In this document: piece after piece, positions 14,927 to 23,707 of the stretch
Layout of the letters: each line of letters begins with the position of its first letter
How positions within the stretch are numbered: position 1 is the first letter of the stretch
From: Sphaerisporangium fuscum
GTDB taxonomy: Bacteria; Actinomycetota; Actinomycetes; Streptosporangiales; Streptosporangiaceae
Length of the DNA stretch: 64,000 nt
Direction of reading: 5' to 3'
Assembly: GCF_018531465.1 (NCBI RefSeq)
Contig: NZ_JAHDTF010000002.1
Span: forward strand, 1-64,000
The notes under the pieces: generated by a model
Database searches by the model: none
Told to the model about the DNA's origin: nothing
What the model saw: only the letters and a program-made list of their open reading frames with translations
Made by a program: the position numbers and the translations under genes

Positions 14927-15600
14927 TCACTCCACGATCTCGGCCGGAAGGCCGAACTCGGCGAAGATCTCCGGCATCAGGAACGAGACCACCTCGGCGA
15001 TCTCCATGTCCCGCAGGACGATCACGTCCAGCCCGGCCGCGACGTACGCGTCCCGGCCGGCGTCCCACAGATAGGTGCCGAACGCGGGGCCGCCGTTCGC
15101 CGAGGTGGGCAGGAAGCGCCACTTCCCGGTCAGCGGTCCGCGGACGAGGAACGCCCTGATGGCGTCGCGGCCCTCGTACCACTGAGGCAGTGGCGGCATG
15201 GAGTACCTGGCGTCGTCGGTGAGCATCGCCACGATCGTCTCGACGTCGCCGTTCTCCCACGCGGTCGCGTACCGCTCGGCGAGGCCGCGAACGGCCTCGG
15301 CGTCCGGAGGATGCGAGGTGGCGGCGGGCGGCCGAGGGCCGAGGTCCGGCGGGCGCGCTGCAGGGCGCTGTTGACCGACGCGACCGTGGTGTCCAGCAGG
15401 TCCGCCACCTCGCGTGCGGAGAATCCGAGGACCTCGCGCAGTACCAGGACGGCTCGCTGCCGGGCCGGAAGGTGCTGAAGCGCACAGTGTGCCCTCAGTT
15501 CGGCCCGGAACGGCCCGGCAAGCCGCCCGAAGGCCTCGGTGTCACCGGCCCGCGCCGCCTCCAGCAGCCGCGTCTCGTGCCCGCCGTCCCCGCGCCCCAC
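14927..15600 (-). pseudogene. ECF sigma factor with SnoaL-like domain, broken
   Basis: The N-terminus [20 protein letters not shown] reaches RAELRAHC, then jumps straight into region 4 ([40 protein letters not shown]). Region 2 and the linker are deleted. A frameshift follows ALQRAR; the SnoaL_2-like C-terminal domain resumes in another frame ([20 protein letters not shown] ... FGTYLWDAG ... FAEFGLPAEIVE). The layout matches ECF41/SigJ-like sigma factors with a C-terminal NTF2 domain. It is not functional as written. Confidence 0.75.
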
Positions 15601-15715
15601 CCCGCCCCCTTCGACGTCACCGCCATCATGAAGGCCATACTGCCGCCGTCCTGACGGCCATCAGACCAGACCGGCCCGTCACGCGCCGGCGACGCCGATC
15701 GCCTAGGGTTTTCTC

Positions 15716-16714
15716 GTGATCTACGTACAGACGCCGTTGACCGAGGCCGTACGGCGGGCCGTCGCCGAGTGGTGGGGAGTGGACGGAGAAGGCACCCGGC
15801 TGCACGGAGGCGAGGAGTCGGCGGCCTATCGGCTCGGTGATCACGTCGTACGGGTCGGTCCCGCGTGGCGCGGCACGGCCGAGATCGAGTGGTGCCACGC
15901 GATCGCCCTGCACGCCGCCACCGGCCTGCCCGAAGCGGTGGCGCCGCTGCCCACGGCCGAGGGCGCGACCGTCGTCCGGGTCGAAGGCCGCCCGGTCTCG
16001 GTGTGGCCGTACGTCGAGGGCTCGTGGAGCGACTCCGACGAGCCCGGGCAGCGGGTCCAGGGAGCGCGCCTGCTGGCCAGGCTCCACGAGGCCCTGGCCA
16101 CCGCGCGCCCCGGACCGCGTCCCGTTCCCGCGTTCCAGGAGTTCGGGCTGTACGGCGTGCCGGGTGTGCCGGCCCCGGCGGGAGACCGCTCGTACGGTGT
16201 CCCGGCCGTGCCGCCGGCGGGAGACGCCTCGTACGGCGCCCAGGGTGTGCCGCCGGCGGGAGATCCGTTGCCGGACGGGGCCACCCCAGCCGAGCTCGCC
16301 GACCCGCGGCTCGACCGGTGGCTGGCCGAGTTCCACCGCACCCATCCCCGGCGGCATCCTCTGCACGGCGACTACTACACCGGCAACACCCTGGCCCGCG
16401 ACGGCGTGATCACGGCCGTGCTCGACTGGGACGAGGCGTTCGTCGGCGCGCCGGAGGTGGAGCTGGCCGCCGCCGCGCTCGAATGGGGCGACGACGAGCT
16501 CGACCCCAGCAGGGAGTTCGTGGCCGCCTACCTGGAGGCGGGCGGCACGGCCGGGAAGCTGGACGACGAGGCGCTGGCCCAGCTGATCCGCCACAGGCTG
16601 CGCCGGGAGGCCGCCTACTTCCACAAGGCCGTCGCCCGCGGCGTCGTGCACGACGAGGAGGATCTCGACTACCACCGCGAGCGGGTGGAGCTCTTCCACC
16701 GGCTCCGCCCCTGA
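15716..16714 (+). CDS. APH-fold phosphotransferase with a tandem-repeat insertion
   Basis: 332 residues from GTG 15716. The catalytic loop HPLHGDYYTGNTLA and the metal motif AVLDWDEAFVG are intact; the N-lobe has HVVRVGPAW with no obvious defect. Between the lobes lies an insertion of three near-identical repeats (SYGVPAVPPAGD type, residues about 146-185), probably a flexible linker produced by slippage. Substrate unknown. The stop codon is followed by further short tandem repeats. Confidence 0.87.
   Translation: MIYVQTPLTEAVRRAVAEWWGVDGEGTRLHGGEESAAYRLGDHVVRVGPAWRGTAEIEWCHAIALHAATGLPEAVAPLPTAEGATVVRVEGRPVSVWPYVEGSWSDSDEPGQRVQGARLLARLHEALATARPGPRPVPAFQEFGLYGVPGVPAPAGDRSYGVPAVPPAGDASYGAQGVPPAGDPLPDGATPAELADPRLDRWLAEFHRTHPRRHPLHGDYYTGNTLARDGVITAVLDWDEAFVGAPEVELAAAALEWGDDELDPSREFVAAYLEAGGTAGKLDDEALAQLIRHRLRREAAYFHKAVARGVVHDEEDLDYHRERVELFHRLRP
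16151..16270 (+). repeat. In-frame tandem repeat inside the APH gene
   Basis: Three units of 42, 39 and 39 bases start with TACGG at 16151, 16193 and 16232 and encode YGVPGVPAPAGDRS, YGVPAVPPAGDAS and YGAQGVPPAGDPL. All indels are multiples of three, so the frame is preserved. Confidence 0.85.
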
Positions 16715-16785
16715 ACCACCGCACCCACCGCTTCGGCCTCTGAACCACCCACCGCTTCCACCCCTGAGCCACCCACCGTCCAGCG
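16711..16785. repeat. Short tandem repeats across the APH stop codon
   Basis: CTGA(A/G)CCACC begins units at 16711, 16740 and 16764, each followed by CCACCG. The first unit carries the real stop codon TGA, so the stop is effectively triplicated. No function is evident. Confidence 0.6.
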
Positions 16786-16788
16786 GGA

Positions 16789-17707
16789 TCAGCCGGACGC
16801 CGGTTCCGGGACGCAGCAGGCGGCTCCCGTACCCGGCGTCGGTGAGCCGAAGCGGGCCAGGCAGTGCCACACCTTCTTGAGCGCCTGCGGGTCGTACCGC
16901 CCGCCGCGGGCGGCCTCCCCGATGACGCGGGGGTCGAGGTGCCCGTCCTCGGCGATCTCGGCGCCCAGGTCGACGTGTTCCTGTCCTCGATAGTCCGGGT
17001 GCCGCCGCAGGTGGTCGACGGAGAGCCGGAACCCGGCGTGCCACTCGACCGGGCACGGCAGCAGGCGGGCGGCGTCCTCCACCTCGGTGCCGCGATAGCA
17101 GGGGTCGAGGACCAGCGCCTCCACATCGCGCCCCAGCAGGACCGGCCCGTGCACCTGGGCCTCGATGTAGTCGTCCAGGGCGTCCTGGTCGTCGGCCTCG
17201 GCCAGTTCGACGAGCGCCATGCGGGTGGCCACGCCGAAGGCGGACGGCTCGAAGAAGCTGTCCGGGTAGCAGAACGTCGCCCGCCCGAGAGCCTCCGCGG
17301 TGAGCCGGAGATGCGCGGACCCGAACCTGGGGGGCCCCGACCGGCTTGCGGCGGAAGTTCAGCGCGCCGTACACGGGACGCTCGTGGGCGGGCGCCTCGT
17401 CGTACGCACCGCCGAAGATGCGGCTCTCCCACCGCCACCGATCCCCGCCCGGGTACGCGGTCAGCCCGCCGTTGCTCGTCCCGGTGACGAACTGCGAACG
17501 GTAGACGCCGTCGTCGGCCAGCCCGAGCAGAATGAGCCGGTCCCCCACGATCCGGTCCGGATGGAAGTTCAACGTCACCCGCAGATCGGCCGGGACCGGC
17601 CCGCCCGAGGCCAGGGCCGCCACGTGCCGGATGGCCCGCTCCCGCGCCGGCCCCGATCCGTCTGTACTCCCCCGCGCATTCTGCTCGAACCCGGCGGCCT
17701 CCCGCAT
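16789..17707 (-). pseudogene. DUF3626 protein gene with a one-base frameshift
   Basis: The first part from ATG 17707 reads DLRVTLNFHPDRIV, YRSQFVTGTSNGGLTAYPGG, WRWESRIFGGAYDEAPA and VYGALNFRRKPVG. After a G/C homopolymer run at 17329-17338 the frame shifts by one; the rest (RFGSAHLRLTAEALGRATF ... DDYIEAQVHGPVLLG ... DPQALKKVWHCLARFG) continues in another frame to 16789. Both parts match DUF3626. One extra base in the run explains everything, so a sequencing error or phase-variable tract is as likely as decay. Confidence 0.75.
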
Positions 17708-17731
17708 CTCGATTGAGCGGCCCGATTCGGG

Positions 17732-17765
17732 CTCGCGGAGCCGGCCCTCCGGCCGGCTCCGCGAG
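17732..17765 (-). terminator. Terminator hairpin after the acyl-CoA dehydrogenase gene
   Basis: A perfect 15-bp stem (CTCGCGGAGCCGGCC at 17732-17746 with 17751-17765) and a CTCC loop, directly after the stop at 17769 on the minus strand. Confidence 0.75.
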
Positions 17766-17768
17766 AGG

Positions 17769-19967
17769 CTACTTGCCGGGTTCGGGGTCCCGCGGGAGGC
17801 CGAGCATGCGTTCGGCGATGATGTTGAGCTGGACCTCGGTGGTGCCGCCGTAGATGGTCATCGCCCGGGTGGCGAGGACGGCGCGGTTCCAGTAGCCCGC
17901 GTCGCCGAGCTTCATGTCGGCGGCGATGGTGGCGGCGGCGCCGAGCAGGCCGACCGCGCACTCCGAGACGTGCTGGGCGTGTGAGGTGGACAGCAGCTTG
18001 CGCACCGAGGCGTCGGCGCCCGGTTCGGCGCCCGCGAGCTGCTTCAGCGTCACCCGCAGGCTGAGGGCGTTGATCGAGTGGCCCTCGCAGACGACGCCGG
18101 CGAGTTCCTGCCGTTCGACGGGGTCGAGCTCCCGGCCGAGGCGGGAGGCCAGGCCGAGCAGGTCGGGGACGGACGCCCCCGTGCCGCCGGAACCGGACGA
18201 CAGGGACACGCGCTCGTTGGACAGGGTGTTGCGGGCCACCCGCCAGCCCTCGTCGACCTCGCCCACGACCAGGTCGTCCGGGACGAAGACGTCGTCGAAG
18301 AAGACCTCGTTGAAGAGGTTCTCGCCGGTCATCTCGGTGAGCGGGCGGACGGTGACGCCGGGGGACTTCATGTCCACCACGAAGTAGGTGATGCCGTCGT
18401 GCTTGGGCTTGGAGGTGTCGGTGCGGGCGATGCAGATGCCCCACTCGGCGACGTGGGCCACCGAGGTCCAGATCTTCTGGCCGTTGAGCTTCCAGCCGCC
18501 CTCGACCTTCTCGGCCTTCATCTGCAGGGAGGCCAGGTCGGAGCCCGCGCCCGGCTCGCTGAAGAGCTGGCACCAGATCATCTCGCCGGACAGCGTGGCG
18601 GGCAGGAAGCGCTCCTGCTGCTCCTGCGTGCCGTAGGCGGCTATGGACGGCACCACCCACGCGCCGATGATCATCTGCGGCAGCCGCACCCGGGCGGCCT
18701 TGAGCTCCTGGTGGATCAGCACCTGCTCCAGCGGGGAGGCGCCGCGTCCCCACGGCTTGGGCAGGTGGGGCATGACGAAGCCCTTGCCCGCCAGGGCGCG
18801 CTTCTGCTCCTTGCCCTCCAGCTTCGCGATCTCGGCGATCTCCTCGCGGATGGACGAGCGCAGCGCCTCGGCGTCCTCGGGGAGGTCGATCTCCATCTCG
18901 CGCGACACACCGGACAGGGCGTAGGAGGCGACGGTGTCGGCCCACTCGGCCGAGGAGCCGAGCAGCGCGCGGAGGGTCAGCGCGCGGCGGTAGTAGAGGT
19001 GGGCGTCGTGCTCGAAGGTGTAGCCGATGCCGCCGAAGGTCTGGATCGCGTCCTTGGCGCACTGCACGGCCGCGTCGGGGGCCATCACGCCGGCGATCGC
19101 GGCGGCGTACCCGAGCTCGTCGCCGGTGGCGCGGGTGGCGTCCCAGATGGTCGCGCGGGCCTGCTCCAGCGCGACCAGCATGCGGGCGGCCTTGTGCTTG
19201 ATGCCCTGGAACTGGCCGATCGGGCGCCCGAACTGCACACGCACCTTGGCGTACTCGGAGGCGGACCGCACGCACCAGGAGGCGACTCCGGCGGCCTCGG
19301 CGCCGAGGATGATCGCGGCGAGGTTGAGGACCGTGCGGCGCTCCAGCCCGTCGAGCACCCGCTCCCGGGGGACGGCCACGCCGTCCGCCTCGACCTTGGC
19401 GACCGAGCGGGTGAGGTCGAGGCTCTTGGTGGCGGTGACGGTGAGCTGGTCCTTCGACAGGACCACCCACTCCTCGCCCTTGTCGGTGGCGACCGGAAGG
19501 ACGATCACGTCGGCGAGGGCGCCGCCCAGGACGGGTTCGGCCGTGCCGGTGACGGTGAGCACGCCGTCGGCGTCCCGGGTGCCGGTCAGCGCGCCGGCGA
19601 GGGACACCGCGCCGGTGAGCGTGCCGTCGGCGAGGCCGGGCAGGAGCTCGGCGCCGGCCTTGGCGTCGGCGGCGTGGATCACCGCGGAGGCGAGCACGGT
19701 CGGCACGTACGGGCCGGGCGCGGCCCGCTCGCCGAGCGCCTCGACGGCTACGGCGGTCTCCAGGAGGCCGAAGCCGCTGCCGCCGTACTCCTCGGGCAGG
19801 TGCAGGCCGAGCAACCCCTGGTCGGCGAGGCCGGACCAGAAGCCGGGGCGCTCCTCGGCCTCCGCGCCGATCACCGAGCGGACGACGCCGGCGGGGACGT
19901 TGCGCTCCGCCCAGCCGCTCACGGACTCGCGGAGCGCCTCGTGTTCCTCGCTCAACCCGATCGCCAT
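17769..19967 (-). CDS. Fused tandem acyl-CoA dehydrogenase
   Basis: 732 residues from ATG 19967 (GGAGGG five bases upstream). Two complete-looking acyl-CoA dehydrogenase modules are joined. Module one (about 1-355) has HLPEEYGGSGFGLLETAVAV, VQFGRPIGQFQGIKHKAARM and QTFGGIGYTFEHDAHLYYRR. Module two has WCQLFSEPGAGSDLASLQ (FAD/substrate binding), LNGQKIWTS and the C-terminal IYGGTTEVQLNIIAERMLGL. Single-module actinobacterial ACADs of steroid and lipid catabolism often pair as unequal subunits; this fusion gives both in one chain, as also seen in other actinobacteria. FAD enzyme of acyl-CoA beta-oxidation; the substrate is unknown. Confidence 0.92.
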   Translation of the reverse strand: MAIGLSEEHEALRESVSGWAERNVPAGVVRSVIGAEAEERPGFWSGLADQGLLGLHLPEEYGGSGFGLLETAVAVEALGERAAPGPYVPTVLASAVIHAADAKAGAELLPGLADGTLTGAVSLAGALTGTRDADGVLTVTGTAEPVLGGALADVIVLPVATDKGEEWVVLSKDQLTVTATKSLDLTRSVAKVEADGVAVPRERVLDGLERRTVLNLAAIILGAEAAGVASWCVRSASEYAKVRVQFGRPIGQFQGIKHKAARMLVALEQARATIWDATRATGDELGYAAAIAGVMAPDAAVQCAKDAIQTFGGIGYTFEHDAHLYYRRALTLRALLGSSAEWADTVASYALSGVSREMEIDLPEDAEALRSSIREEIAEIAKLEGKEQKRALAGKGFVMPHLPKPWGRGASPLEQVLIHQELKAARVRLPQMIIGAWVVPSIAAYGTQEQQERFLPATLSGEMIWCQLFSEPGAGSDLASLQMKAEKVEGGWKLNGQKIWTSVAHVAEWGICIARTDTSKPKHDGITYFVVDMKSPGVTVRPLTEMTGENLFNEVFFDDVFVPDDLVVGEVDEGWRVARNTLSNERVSLSSGSGGTGASVPDLLGLASRLGRELDPVERQELAGVVCEGHSINALSLRVTLKQLAGAEPGADASVRKLLSTSHAQHVSECAVGLLGAAATIAADMKLGDAGYWNRAVLATRAMTIYGGTTEVQLNIIAERMLGLPRDPEPGK

Positions 19968-20003
19968 AACACCCTCCGGTTCGCCCTGCAGAAGTGACAG
20001 AAC

Positions 20004-20019
20004 CATATTCTAGAAGATG
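20004..20019 (-). promoter_or_regulatory. Palindrome upstream of the acyl-CoA dehydrogenase gene
   Basis: CATATTCTAGAAGATG is palindromic with one mismatched pair around TTCTAGAA, 37 bases upstream of the start, in an otherwise GC-rich gap. It is a plausible repressor site overlapping the promoter (TAGAAT as -10 on the minus strand). Confidence 0.4.
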
Positions 20020-20190
20020 CTTCCAAGGCGAGCCACGGGCCGGCGGAACCGATGCGGCCAAATTAGCCACCATCGGGCCGGGCGCCGCCAGAGCGCGCGG
20101 GCGGGGGTAGGCAAACCCTCAGCCGGATGGAAGGTTCGTCCACCACCGCGTCAGCGGCGCCTCACCGCGGGGCGCGCCGACGCGGAAGGG

Positions 20191-21030
20191 TCACTTCCCG
20201 TGCACGTCGTCCAGCGCCTTCTCGAAGGCGTCCATCGCCTGCTCGACGCGCGCCAGGCCGGCCGACGGCAGCCACGCCATCACACGTGAGACCCCCGCCT
20301 TCTCGCACTCCTCGATCACCCGCGGGTCCGCCGGGACGGACAGCATGTACACGCGCACCCGCTTCCCCGCCTCCTCGGCGCGGCTCACGAGCTCCGGAAT
20401 GCGCTCCAGGACGCCGGGGCCGTAGTTGGGCAGCCACACGTCGCCGTAGGAGAGGACCCGGTCGAGCACCTTGGGGCCGGTGCCGCCGACCAGGATCGGC
20501 GGGTACGGCAACTGGGCCGGCTTCGGCCACGACCACAGCGGGCCGAACGACACATGCTCGCCGTGGTACTCCGCCTCGTCGCGCGTCCAGATCTCCCGCA
20601 TCGCGGCGATGTGCTCCCTCATCACGCCGAAACGCTTCCTGGGATCGACCCCGTGGTCGCGGATCTCCGGGTCGTTCCACCCCGCGCCGACCCCGAACTC
20701 GAAGCGTCCCCCGGTCAGCCGGTCGACGCTCGCCACGGTCTTGGCGAGGGCGATCGGATGGTGCTGCACCACCAGGCAGATGCCGGTGCCGACGCGCAGC
20801 CTGGTGGTCGCCGCGCCGGCGACCATGCACGTGGTGAGCGTGTCGTAGGTGTGCCAGTACTTCCGGGGGAGCAGGCTGCCGTCCTCGGCACGCGGCGGCT
20901 CGCCGGTGGTCGGGATGTGGGTGTGCTCGGGGAAGAGCAGCGCCGCGTGGCCACGGTCTTCGACCAGCCGGGCGAGGGCGTCGGGAGCGAGCGCGTCATG
21001 TGTCGCGAAGTAGCCGAATCCTGTTTCCAT
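20191..21030 (-). CDS. LLM-class F420-dependent oxidoreductase
   Basis: 279 residues from ATG 21030. TIM-barrel luciferase-like pattern: FPEHTHIP, LRVGTGICLVVQHHPIALAK, VASVDRLTGGRFEFGVGAGW, PPILVGGTGPKVLDRVLSYG and DVWLPNYGPG. These are typical of the F420-dependent actinobacterial branch (TIGR03619-like). The ATG has only a weak GGGGCG upstream. It is read in the same direction as the acyl-CoA dehydrogenase, ending 224 bases before its start; a functional link is possible but not shown. The substrate is unknown. Confidence 0.9.
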   Translation of the reverse strand: METGFGYFATHDALAPDALARLVEDRGHAALLFPEHTHIPTTGEPPRAEDGSLLPRKYWHTYDTLTTCMVAGAATTRLRVGTGICLVVQHHPIALAKTVASVDRLTGGRFEFGVGAGWNDPEIRDHGVDPRKRFGVMREHIAAMREIWTRDEAEYHGEHVSFGPLWSWPKPAQLPYPPILVGGTGPKVLDRVLSYGDVWLPNYGPGVLERIPELVSRAEEAGKRVRVYMLSVPADPRVIEECEKAGVSRVMAWLPSAGLARVEQAMDAFEKALDDVHGK

Positions 21031-21099
21031 CGCCCCAAGGTAACCCGCGATCAAGTGTCCGACCTGGCGACACTCGAGCGCCGTACGGCGAGGGCAGGG

Positions 21100-22251
21100 C
21101 TAGATCGCCCGGGCCGTCCAGTACAGCATGTTGAGGTCGCGGTAGAGGGATTTGCGGGTGTCGGGGACACTCGCGACCAGCATGGCCGGGGCCTTCTTCG
21201 ACGTGCCGATGACCATGACGTACACCTGCGAGGAGCGCTTCTTGCCGTCCACGAGGTAGCTCACCTTGTACCCCGCCAGCCAGCCGAGGTTGTAGCGGGC
21301 CCGCTGCGAGACCGTCCAGGTGAACGCCGACCCGGCCGGCTGGTAGCGCAGCGACCACTTGGCCACCTTGGCGGCCAGCGCCCGGTAGTCGGCGTACGTG
21401 GCGGGATGTTCGGGGACGGCGACCGGCACCGGGCCCGACCCGATGCGCGCGGGGCCGGCCTTCTGGGCCGCCGAGAACGGATCCCGCGACGTCTTGGCCC
21501 AGGGGGCGCCGTACTGGGCGTAGCTGATGCCGGCGGTGCGGTCGACGACGTAGGACGCGATCGGGGAACCGGAGCCGGTGAAGGTCGTCATCGCCTTGGC
21601 CGCCGGGATCGCCGGCACCGCGACCGGGGCCGGCGCCGGTGGTGAGGACGAGGGCCGCCTGACGGGGGCGGCGGCCCGGGTGGGGCCGGCTCCCACGGGC
21701 TCGGCGGGCTTGTCGCCGGAGAACAGCATGAAGATCAGTACGACGACGACGGCGGTGACGACGAACGCGCCGACGCCGTAGACCACTCTTATCGGGATGT
21801 CGCCGAGGACCAGCATCGCCCGCGAAAGCCAGAGAGGCGCGCGGCGGCGGCGCGGGCGGTCGAACATCGGAGTCGCCGGGAGGTGGCCGGGCGGCCGGGG
21901 AGTGTAGGGACCGCTGGAGGCGGCGGGGCCGGGCGGACGGAGGAACGGTCCAGCGGGCTTGCGCACGCTCGCCGTCGCGTCGCCGTCGCCGGACCCACCC
22001 GGCCCGGACGCCTTCACGGGCAGGTCCGATGACGCCTTCGGGGCGGCCAGGCTGCGGACGTACGCCTTGACGTCGGGATTGTGGCAGGGGGCCTTCGGCG
22101 GCACGCGGACGTACGCCGTCGCGTCCGAGTCGAGACCGTCCGCCGGGCTCACCTGGGGCATGGGGCCGGTGGGCGCGTCGTGGGAGGAGGGGTATGTCGG
22201 AGGCCGCCCCGAACCCGGGCGGCTGGGGGTGTTCGCAGCGCCGTCCGCCAT
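21100..22251 (-). CDS. Membrane protein with disordered N-terminus and extracellular domain
   Basis: 383 residues. About 145 residues of Pro/Ala/Ser-rich, probably cytoplasmic disordered sequence (with AYVRVPPKAP and AYVRSLAAPK-like repeats) precede one membrane helix (VVYGVGAFVVTAVVVVLIFM). Outside follow a Pro/Ala linker and a domain of about 170 residues with SYVVDRTAGISYAQYGAPWA, FTWTVSQRARYNLGWLAGYK and VYVMVIGTSKKAPAMLVASV. The same layout occurs in several actinobacterial proteins of unknown role. It is divergent from the HtrA-like protease, so the two may serve the cell envelope together. Confidence 0.8.
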   Translation of the reverse strand: MADGAANTPSRPGSGRPPTYPSSHDAPTGPMPQVSPADGLDSDATAYVRVPPKAPCHNPDVKAYVRSLAAPKASSDLPVKASGPGGSGDGDATASVRKPAGPFLRPPGPAASSGPYTPRPPGHLPATPMFDRPRRRRAPLWLSRAMLVLGDIPIRVVYGVGAFVVTAVVVVLIFMLFSGDKPAEPVGAGPTRAAAPVRRPSSSPPAPAPVAVPAIPAAKAMTTFTGSGSPIASYVVDRTAGISYAQYGAPWAKTSRDPFSAAQKAGPARIGSGPVPVAVPEHPATYADYRALAAKVAKWSLRYQPAGSAFTWTVSQRARYNLGWLAGYKVSYLVDGKKRSSQVYVMVIGTSKKAPAMLVASVPDTRKSLYRDLNMLYWTARAI

Positions 22252-22444
22252 GTCGGCAGACTACGTCACAAACAGTGATCCACGAGCCTCGCCGACGGTC
22301 ACAGAGCCGTTCCGGACGGCGTTTCCGCAGATGGGCGACCGGAGCGGCCGGTGAACAAAATGACGTTCCACCTGATCCGCGCCGGGTCGCCGGAGCGCTT
22401 GATCACGGTGAGTATCTTCCGCTCGCCCGGGAAGTACCTTTGCC

Positions 22445-23554
22445 ATGGGAACGACACCACGCGGAGGGCGATCCCGGCGCTTCCGCCGGCAGATCATCAC
22501 CGCCGGACTCGCCGGCATCCTGGTGGTGTCCACCGGTTGCGCGCTCGCGCAGACCCCGGCCACACCCGGCGGTACCGCCAAGGAAGGGGTCGTCACGACC
22601 CAGCCGCCCGCCCCCACGTCCGCGGTCGGCGAGGAGCAGGCGTACGAACGGGTGATCTCGCAGGTCCTGCCGTCGATCGTCCAGATCACCACCAGTGGGG
22701 GCCTCGGCTCGGGAGTCGTGTACGACACCAAAGGCCATATCCTGACGAACGCCCACGTGGTGGGTAAGTCGACCAGCTTCCAGGTCACCCTCGCCACGGG
22801 GGGAAGTCCGCGCAAGGCGAGCCTCGTCGCGTCGTACCCCGTCGGCGACCTCGCCGTCATCCGCGTGAACGACACCTCCGGCCTGACCCCCGCGCGGTTC
22901 GGTGACTCCGGCAGGCTCAGGGTGGGCCAGATCGTGCTCGCCATGGGCAACCCGCTCGGCCTCTCGGGCAGCGTCACCAACGGCATCGTGTCCGCCCTCG
23001 GGCGTACGGTCACCGAGCCCCAGGGAGAGGGGTCACCCGGTGCGACGATCACCAACGCCATCCAGACCTCGGCCTCGATCAACCCGGGCAACAGCGGCGG
23101 CGCGCTGACGAACCTGTCGAGCGAGGTGATCGGCATCCCCACGCTGGCCGCCATCAACCCCGAGCTCGGCGGCGGCGCGGCCCCGGGCATCGGCTTCGCC
23201 ATCCCGAGCAACACCGCCAAGGACGTCGCCGACCAGATCATCAAGAACGGCAAGGTCACCAACACCCGCCGCGCCGCCCTCGGCGTGCGGGTCAACACCG
23301 TCGTCGGGCCCGACGGGCAGCCGATCGGCGCCGGCGTCGCCCTGGTGGAGCCGAACGGCGGCGCCGCCAAGGCGGGCATCCGGGCGGGCGACGTCATCGT
23401 CGCCGTCAACGGCAAGCCCACCCCCACGGCCGCCGCCCTCTCGGAGGTCCTCGCGGCGCTCAAGCCCGGCATGCGGGCGAGCGTGGAGATCATGCACCCC
23501 GACGGCCGGCACGCCACCGTCACGGCGACGCTCGGAACCCTTCCCGGCAGCTGA
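22445..23554 (+). CDS. HtrA/DegP-like trypsin-fold protease with PDZ domain, lipoprotein
   Basis: 369 residues. An N-terminal signal ends in VVSTGC (Cys32), a plausible lipobox. The S1C protease domain has the full triad: His104 in LTNAHVV, Asp135 in VGDLAVIRV and Ser217 in NPGNSGGAL. A PDZ domain (about 280-365) has RRAALGVRVNTV, GGAAKAGIRAGDVIVAVNGK and LAALKPGM. It would degrade or refold damaged envelope proteins outside the membrane. No stress-promoter motif was recognised in the 193-base divergent gap. Confidence 0.92.
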   Translation: MGTTPRGGRSRRFRRQIITAGLAGILVVSTGCALAQTPATPGGTAKEGVVTTQPPAPTSAVGEEQAYERVISQVLPSIVQITTSGGLGSGVVYDTKGHILTNAHVVGKSTSFQVTLATGGSPRKASLVASYPVGDLAVIRVNDTSGLTPARFGDSGRLRVGQIVLAMGNPLGLSGSVTNGIVSALGRTVTEPQGEGSPGATITNAIQTSASINPGNSGGALTNLSSEVIGIPTLAAINPELGGGAAPGIGFAIPSNTAKDVADQIIKNGKVTNTRRAALGVRVNTVVGPDGQPIGAGVALVEPNGGAAKAGIRAGDVIVAVNGKPTPTAAALSEVLAALKPGMRASVEIMHPDGRHATVTATLGTLPGS

Positions 23555-23707
23555 CGCCTCCCCGGACCGCGCTCCATCCCCGGCGGCCGGCGCATGCCCC
23601 TGAGTGCGCAATGGGATCAAGAAGCACTAAAGTCGTACGGTCAGGACGAGCCGCCACTTCCACGGCGTTTCGCCCCCCGCTGTTCCCGCGATGGAGTTTG
23701 GCATCCG

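Noticed and set aside
15626..17707. A single 693-residue minus-strand protein
   Set aside because: Only its first part is DUF3626; after the homopolymer it is out-of-frame junk running opposite the APH gene. The real continuation is in another frame.
18078..19997. 639-codon open frame on the plus strand
   Set aside because: Antisense to the acyl-CoA dehydrogenase, low-complexity Gly/Ala/Arg/His sequence, no ribosome site or motifs.
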